Assembly: GCA_019752835.1 (NCBI GenBank)
Contig: JAIELR010000027.1
Location: 1-5,249, forward strand
DNA: 5,249 nucleotides
Reading direction: 5' to 3'
Origin: Gammaproteobacteria bacterium
Lineage (GTDB): Bacteria; Pseudomonadota; Gammaproteobacteria; UBA1113
Shown here piece by piece: positions 1 through 5,249 of this stretch (position 1 is its first letter; each line of letters opens with the position of its first letter). Under the pieces are notes generated by a model that saw nothing but the letters and a program-made list of their open reading frames with translations, ran no database searches and was not told the origin of the DNA. Both the position numbers and the translations under genes were made by a program.

Positions 1-153
1 CCTGTGACAACGGGATCTTCGTCCAGTGCACTCTCATCGCCAAATGCACAAGCCTCTTCAGAGAGCGCAGGCTCGGCTACTAAAGCAAATGCAGGTGAAG
101 AAGCGAATGCCATCACCGGTTATGGCTCTGATACTGATGCTAACTCATACTAA
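1..153 (+). CDS. hflK: Probable HflK, C-terminal tail only (5' end outside window)
   Basis: An open frame runs from base 1 to a TAA at 151-153 and gives the last 50 residues of a protein. They are rich in Ser, Ala, Asn and Gly (for example SSSSALSSPNAQASSESAGS) and contain no recognisable domain. The assignment to HflK rests on position: the frame ends 29 nt before hflC, and hflK directly precedes hflC in proteobacteria. HflK proteins commonly end in a variable, low-complexity tail after the SPFH domain, which fits. HflK and HflC together form the membrane complex that surrounds and modulates the FtsH protease. The SPFH domain itself lies outside the window, so the identity is inferred and not shown. 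Confidence 0.7.
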   Translation, partial: PVTTGSSSSALSSPNAQASSESAGSATKANAGEEANAITGYGSDTDANSY

Positions 154-182
154 TCCTAATCTCTATAGGAGATAATATAGAT

Positions 183-1061
183 ATGTCACGACGTTTTTGG
201 ATTTTAGGCCTTATTGTTGCCATTGTTTTTGCGTTGACTTCTGCCGTATTTACGGTGCGTGAGGGTAAACAGGCCCTGCTGTTTCGCTTTGGTCATTTAG
301 TTGTGAAAACAAATGGGCAACCTATCGTATTAAAACCGGGCCTCCATGTGAAGCTACCTTTTTTGGTACACGCAAAACAATTTGATGTTCGTGCGCAAAG
401 TTTGTCTATTACGATTCCCATCCGCATAAACGAAACGGGCTTGGATGGAAATGCGGAGTATGAAATTTATTGGAAAATTACAGATCTTCCACAGTTTTAC
501 CAATCGACAGGCGGTAGTTGGCAGCAGGCAGAAACCTTGTTATCTCAATTATTGACAGGGCATTTGAATTTAACGCCTTATCCTACCGATAGTAATGTAA
601 TGCTTCAACAAGCGTCGTTATTAACGGGTCCATTGGGCGTAAAAATTCTTGCGATCAGTTATAAGGGCTTAGCGTTATCGACGAATGCACTTAATACAAC
701 GTATCAACTTATGCGTGATGCACAAGAGCAAGAAGCGAAAAAACTACGGATGACTGCAAAGTTAGATGCCGATAAAATTGTGAGTGATGGACAAGCACAA
801 TCAACGATTATTGTTGCCCAATCTCAAGCTGATGCAAGTAAATTGCGAGCGAGCGGTGATGGGCAAGCTGCTAAAATTTACGCGGATGCCTACAGCAAGG
901 ATCCTGAGTTTTATTCTTTTCTAATTAATCTGGAGGCATATGTAGGTACCTTTACATCGAAACAGGATGTGCTGGTATTAACACCTGATATGCAGTTTTT
1001 TAATTATTTTAATCAGCCACAGGCACAGGCAGCGAAGAGTCCGGCGGTGCCAATCCAATAA
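183..1061 (+). CDS. hflC: HflC, SPFH/Band 7 membrane protein, FtsH protease modulator
   Basis: The 292-residue protein has a short N-terminal basic stretch, one hydrophobic membrane segment (about residues 5-25), and then an SPFH/Band 7 domain that opens with VREGKQALLFRFG (25-37) and PGLHVKLPF (52-60). An Ala/Gln/Lys-rich region likely to form a coiled coil spans about 178-232. The HflC-typical C-terminal block reads AAKIYADAYSKDPEFYSF (229-246), then AYVGTF and QDVLVLTPDMQFFNYF (261-276). HflC pairs with HflK in the inner membrane, with the bulk of both in the periplasm, to control FtsH. The start is supported by AGGAG at 167-171, 11 nt upstream of the ATG. It follows the presumed hflK by 29 nt, so the two are probably cotranscribed. 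The protein is shorter than the ~334-residue E. coli HflC. The middle of the SPFH domain (about 73-175) departs from the usual sequence: the Lys/Glu-rich TKEKKD-type segment is replaced by SITIPIRINETGLDG. Confidence 0.9.
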   Translation: MSRRFWILGLIVAIVFALTSAVFTVREGKQALLFRFGHLVVKTNGQPIVLKPGLHVKLPFLVHAKQFDVRAQSLSITIPIRINETGLDGNAEYEIYWKITDLPQFYQSTGGSWQQAETLLSQLLTGHLNLTPYPTDSNVMLQQASLLTGPLGVKILAISYKGLALSTNALNTTYQLMRDAQEQEAKKLRMTAKLDADKIVSDGQAQSTIIVAQSQADASKLRASGDGQAAKIYADAYSKDPEFYSFLINLEAYVGTFTSKQDVLVLTPDMQFFNYFNQPQAQAAKSPAVPIQ

Positions 1062-1064
1062 GAG

Positions 1065-2643
<1,579 letters not shown>

Positions 2644-2668
2644 TTTTTTTGATGTTTAAAAGCACCGC

Positions 2669-2768
2669 CCCGTATTACGCGCTGTCCTTTGTAAATCAAA
2701 GCCCTTGGGATTAAATATTATTGTTTTACTTATAAATTGCACGTTTAAAGCGCTTTAATACGGGCTAC
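2669..2768 (-). repeat. REP-like unit B, same ends as unit A in opposite orientation
   Basis: Read on the - strand, this unit starts with GTAGCCCGTATTAAAGCG (2768-2751) and ends with GCGTAATACGGG (2680-2669). These are exactly the two ends of unit A, with the same AAG bulge asymmetry. Total length is 100 nt against 102 for unit A, and the loop is 70 against 72. The loop sequence differs from unit A and contains a small CTTTG/CAAAG hairpin (2687-2691, 2697-2701). The two units lie head-out, 25 nt apart (2644-2668), like a BIME-type pair of inverted REPs. The + strand end of the unit lies 25 nt before the kbl start codon, so it occupies most of the kbl upstream region. Confidence 0.65.
2721..2749 (+). 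promoter_or_regulatory. Weak candidate promoter for kbl-tdh
   Basis: TTGTTT (2721-2726) and TTTAAA (2744-2749) are spaced by 17 nt and could act as -35 and -10 elements. Transcription would then begin inside the right arm of repeat unit B. TATAAA at 2731-2736 is a better -10 match but has no -35 at a suitable distance. The region is AT-rich, so chance matches are likely. If the T-run after purA terminates transcription, a kbl promoter must lie between 2651 and about 2780, which is the main reason for listing this site. Confidence 0.25.
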
Positions 2769-2793
2769 GCTACCACAGAGAGGAGTTCGAACC

Positions 2794-3984
2794 ATGAAAA
2801 ACCAATTTAAACAACATCTCCAACAAGAAATCCAAGGCCTACACGATGCTGGCCTATATAAACACGAACGCGTACTGAGCGGACCACAACAACCTGATAT
2901 CACCATTGCCTCAGGCGAACACGTTCTTAATTTTTGTGCGAACAATTATCTGGGATTATCTAATCATCCTACCTTAGTTGAGGCGGCAAAAAACGCCGTA
3001 GATGAGTATGGTTTTGGCCTATCATCCGTTCGATTTATTTGTGGTACCCAAGCCATACATAAACAACTCGAACAACGTTTATCTCGATTTTTGGGGATGG
3101 AAGATACCATTTTATATTCCTCCTGTTTTGACGCAAACGGTGGTTTATTTGAAACCCTGTTCAGTGAGCAAGACGCTATCATCAGCGATGCACTCAATCA
3201 TGCTAGCATCATTGATGGCGTTCGTTTATGCAAGGCACAGCGTTATCGCTATGAAAATAATAATATGGCTGACCTCGAGCAAAAGCTGAAAGAGGCGCAG
3301 GGCGCGCGCTTTCGCTTGATTGCGACTGATGGCGTTTTTTCCATGGACGGTATTATTGCCAATTTAAAAGCCATTTGTGATCTTGCCGATAAATATGACG
3401 CCATGGTTATGGTCGATGATTCGCATGCCGTGGGTTTTATGGGTGAAAAAGGTAAGGGCACCCATGAATACTGCGATGTGATGGGGCGTATTGATATCAT
3501 CACCGGAACTTTAGGTAAAGCATTAGGCGGCGCTTCTGGCGGCTATACCAGTGCCAGTAAAGAAATCGTCGAATGGCTGCGTAACCGCTCACGTCCTTAT
3601 TTATTTTCCAATAGTTTAGCACCCATGATCACCGCCACCTCATTAAAAGTGCTCGATTTATTAGAGAACGACGACAGTTTACGTGAACAACTAAAAGAAA
3701 ATAGTCGTTATTTTCGAACGCATATGACTGAGCTTGGTTTTGATCTAACGCCAGGTGAGCACGCCATTATTCCTGTGATGTTAGGTGACGCACGCTTGGC
3801 GGGCGAAATGGCTGAAAAACTTTTACATGAAGGTATCTATGTCGTTGGCTTTTCTTACCCTGTAGTGCCCAAGGGCAAAGCCCGAATTCGCACCCAAATG
3901 TCGGCAGGGCACACCCGAGCACAATTAGATAAAGCTATTGCGGCCTTTGCGAAAGTCGGTCGGTCTATGGGAGTGATTTCATGA
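2794..3984 (+). CDS. kbl: Glycine C-acetyltransferase (2-amino-3-ketobutyrate CoA ligase)
   Basis: This PLP enzyme cleaves 2-amino-3-ketobutyrate with CoA to give glycine and acetyl-CoA, the second step of threonine degradation. The 396 residues are close to E. coli Kbl (398) and align along the whole length. Visible hallmarks of the alpha-oxoamine synthase family are [14 protein letters not shown] (46-59), SVRFICGTQ, the PLP-stacking His136 in [20 protein letters not shown] (178-186), VDDSHAVGF with Asp208 and His211 at the cofactor, [10 protein letters not shown] with the Schiff-base lysine Lys242, and [10 protein letters not shown] (268-277). The start is supported by a strong AGGAG at 2781-2785, 8 nt from the ATG. 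Its TGA overlaps the tdh start as ATGA, so the two genes are translationally coupled. The upstream spacer is filled by two REP-like units. All key residues are present, so the enzyme should be active. Confidence 0.98.
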   Translation: MKNQFKQHLQQEIQGLHDAGLYKHERVLSGPQQPDITIASGEHVLNFCANNYLGLSNHPTLVEAAKNAVDEYGFGLSSVRFICGTQAIHKQLEQRLSRFLGMEDTILYSSCFDANGGLFETLFSEQDAIISDALNHASIIDGVRLCKAQRYRYENNNMADLEQKLKEAQGARFRLIATDGVFSMDGIIANLKAICDLADKYDAMVMVDDSHAVGFMGEKGKGTHEYCDVMGRIDIITGTLGKALGGASGGYTSASKEIVEWLRNRSRPYLFSNSLAPMITATSLKVLDLLENDDSLREQLKENSRYFRTHMTELGFDLTPGEHAIIPVMLGDARLAGEMAEKLLHEGIYVVGFSYPVVPKGKARIRTQMSAGHTRAQLDKAIAAFAKVGRSMGVIS

Positions 3985-5006
3985 AGGCTTTGTGCAAGTT
4001 AAAGCCAGAACCCGGTATCTGGATGATAGACGCACCTGAGCCCAGTTATGGGCACAATGACGTTATGATTAAAATAAAAAAAACCGCAGTATGCGGTACC
4101 GATATCCATATCTATAAATGGGATGAATGGGCGCAAAAGACCGTTCCTGTCCCTTTAATTACAGGTCATGAATTCGTGGGTGAAATCGTGGCAATGGGCA
4201 GCGAAGTCACCGGTTTTCAGATTGGCGACAGAGTCTCGGCAGAGGGGCATATCACTTGTGGTTTTTGTCGCAATTGCCGCGCGGGTAAGCGTCACTTATG
4301 TCGCAATACAGTCAATACCGGTGTCCAACGACAGGGTTGTTTTGCTGAGTATGCCGTTTATCCTGCCTTTAACGTATTTAAATTGCCCGATGATGTGCCG
4401 GATCATCTCGCGGCCATTCTAGATCCTTTTGGGAATGCAACACACACAGCGTTAACGTTTAATTTAGTTGGTGAAGACGTTTTGATTACAGGTGCCGGGC
4501 CCATTGGTGTTATGGCTGTTGCCATTGCTAGGCATGTAGGCGCGCGCCATGTGGTTATTACTGATGTGAACGAATATCGTTTGGAGTTGGCCCGCAAAAT
4601 GGGCGCTACACGAGCAATCAATACCAATAAAGTCGGTTTAGCGGAAGTGATGGCAAGTTTGCGCATACAAGAAGGCTTTGATGTGGGGCTTGAAATGTCA
4701 GGCAATCCACAGGCCTTTAATCAAATGCTCGATCATATGAATCATGGTGGCAGGGTTGCCCTGTTGGGCATTATACCGACTCAAACCGGTATCGATTGGA
4801 ACCATGTTATCTTTAAGTGCTTAACCATTAAAGGTATTTATGGCCGTGAAATGTTTGAAACCTGGTACAAAATGGTCAGTATGTTGCAGAGCGGATTAGT
4901 GATAGAGCCTATTATTACCCATGAGTTTGCAGTTGACGATTTCGACCAAGCTTTCCAAACCATGTTAACAGGGCAAAGTGGTAAAGTTATTTTGAATTGG
5001 GACTGA
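3981..5006 (+). CDS. tdh: L-threonine 3-dehydrogenase, zinc- and NAD-dependent
   Basis: This cytosolic enzyme oxidises L-threonine to 2-amino-3-ketobutyrate with NAD+, feeding Kbl encoded just upstream. At 341 residues it equals the E. coli length. It is a medium-chain dehydrogenase: Cys38 in [10 protein letters not shown] and His63-Glu64 in TGHEFVGE are the catalytic zinc region, and Cys93, Cys96, Cys99 and Cys107 in [18 protein letters not shown] form the structural zinc lobe. GAGPIG (171-176) is the Rossmann nucleotide loop, with Asp195 in [10 protein letters not shown] probably binding the NAD ribose. [16 protein letters not shown] and the end [11 protein letters not shown] are characteristic of Tdh. 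The ATG overlaps the kbl stop by 4 nt, with GGGAG (3969-3973) inside kbl as ribosome-binding site. I see no convincing terminator after the gene, and the next promoter starts 22 nt beyond its stop. Confidence 0.98.
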   Translation: MKALCKLKPEPGIWMIDAPEPSYGHNDVMIKIKKTAVCGTDIHIYKWDEWAQKTVPVPLITGHEFVGEIVAMGSEVTGFQIGDRVSAEGHITCGFCRNCRAGKRHLCRNTVNTGVQRQGCFAEYAVYPAFNVFKLPDDVPDHLAAILDPFGNATHTALTFNLVGEDVLITGAGPIGVMAVAIARHVGARHVVITDVNEYRLELARKMGATRAINTNKVGLAEVMASLRIQEGFDVGLEMSGNPQAFNQMLDHMNHGGRVALLGIIPTQTGIDWNHVIFKCLTIKGIYGREMFETWYKMVSMLQSGLVIEPIITHEFAVDDFDQAFQTMLTGQSGKVILNWD

Positions 5007-5027
5007 ATAAATTTTTACTTAACATGC

Positions 5028-5057
5028 TTGACAGCCTATTACTAAAATTGGTATAAA
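5028..5057 (+). promoter_or_regulatory. Sigma70-type promoter of the HU gene
   Basis: A perfect TTGACA -35 (5028-5033) and TATAAA -10 (5052-5057) are separated by 18 nt. This is the best promoter match in the window and suits a highly expressed nucleoid protein. The expected start of transcription is about 5064, giving a leader of roughly 55 nt before the ATG at 5119. Overlapping the expected start is a short hairpin, CCGT 5060-5063 and CTCA 5064-5067 with TGAG 5071-5074 and ACGG 5077-5080, whose role (if any) is unknown. Confidence 0.8.
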
Positions 5058-5118
5058 TTCCGTCTCAGTTTGAGGGACGGATGCAAAACACACGTAAACT
5101 TGAAGGAAAGGTAGAATT

Positions 5119-5249
5119 ATGAATAAGACTGAATTAGTAAGAGAAATTGCTGCGGCAGCGGGTGAAACGCAAATGACTGTAGCTAAGATAGTAAATGAAA
5201 CATTGAAAGCAATTTCACACTCATTGAAAAAAGGTGAGCCAGTTACCTT
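5119..5249 (+). CDS. HU-family DNA-binding protein, N-terminal part (3' end outside window)
   Basis: The first 43 codons read MNKTELVREIAAAAGETQMT and on to ISHSLKKGEPVT. The MNKTELV..IA opening, the helix pair that makes the dimer core, and the SLKKGEPVTL lead into the beta-arm region are those of bacterial HU (usually about 90 residues), a dimeric histone-like protein that bends and compacts DNA. The ribosome-binding region is AAGGAAAGG (5103-5111), with AAAGG 7 nt before the ATG. The gene has its own strong promoter after tdh. The DNA-binding arms lie past the window edge, so HU cannot be firmly separated from IHF subunits, but the MNKTELV start favours HU. I cannot say whether it corresponds to HupA or HupB. 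Confidence 0.93.
   Translation, partial: MNKTELVREIAAAAGETQMTVAKIVNETLKAISHSLKKGEPVT

Noticed and set aside
3002..3289. 95-codon + strand frame inside kbl
   Set aside because: It is a shifted-frame shadow of strongly conserved kbl sequence.
4168..4705. Frames on both strands inside tdh
   Set aside because: They are out-of-frame shadows of tdh, whose own frame carries all zinc and NAD motifs.
5007..5027. Terminator after tdh
   Set aside because: There is a run of five T residues (5012-5016), but no stem precedes it.

Overview
The window looks like a chromosomal segment of a moderately AT-rich gammaproteobacterium. The Escherichia coli-like proteins PurA, Kbl and Tdh, the hflK-hflC-purA gene order and the repeat-bearing spacers suggest this. 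A Legionellales-type or other host-associated lineage is a plausible guess, but nothing here fixes the genus. All recognised genes read on the + strand.

Layout: (1) 1-153, the C-terminal tail of a gene that is probably hflK; (2) 183-1061, hflC, an SPFH/Band 7 membrane protein with divergent sequence; (3) 1062-1246, a spacer filled by a 130-nt imperfect palindrome (1065-1194); (4) 1247-2545, purA, adenylosuccinate synthetase, starting at the ATG and not at the in-frame TTG inside the palindrome; (5) 2542-2768, a spacer holding two ~100-bp units with the same pair of ends, in opposite orientation. They begin with GTAG and resemble REP-type palindromes whose loops have been expanded. The first unit ends in a T-run and may terminate purA; (6) 2794-3984 and 3981-5006, kbl and tdh, overlapping by 4 nt as a threonine-degradation operon; (7) 5028-5057, a strong sigma70-type promoter, then the start of an HU-family gene (5119 to the window edge).

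Function: HflK and HflC form the membrane complex that modulates the FtsH protease. PurA commits IMP to AMP synthesis. Tdh oxidises L-threonine to 2-amino-3-ketobutyrate, and Kbl cleaves this with CoA into glycine and acetyl-CoA. HU is the abundant nucleoid protein. The genes themselves are ordinary housekeeping genes. The least explained parts are the two structured spacers, and I see no clear new multi-gene system.
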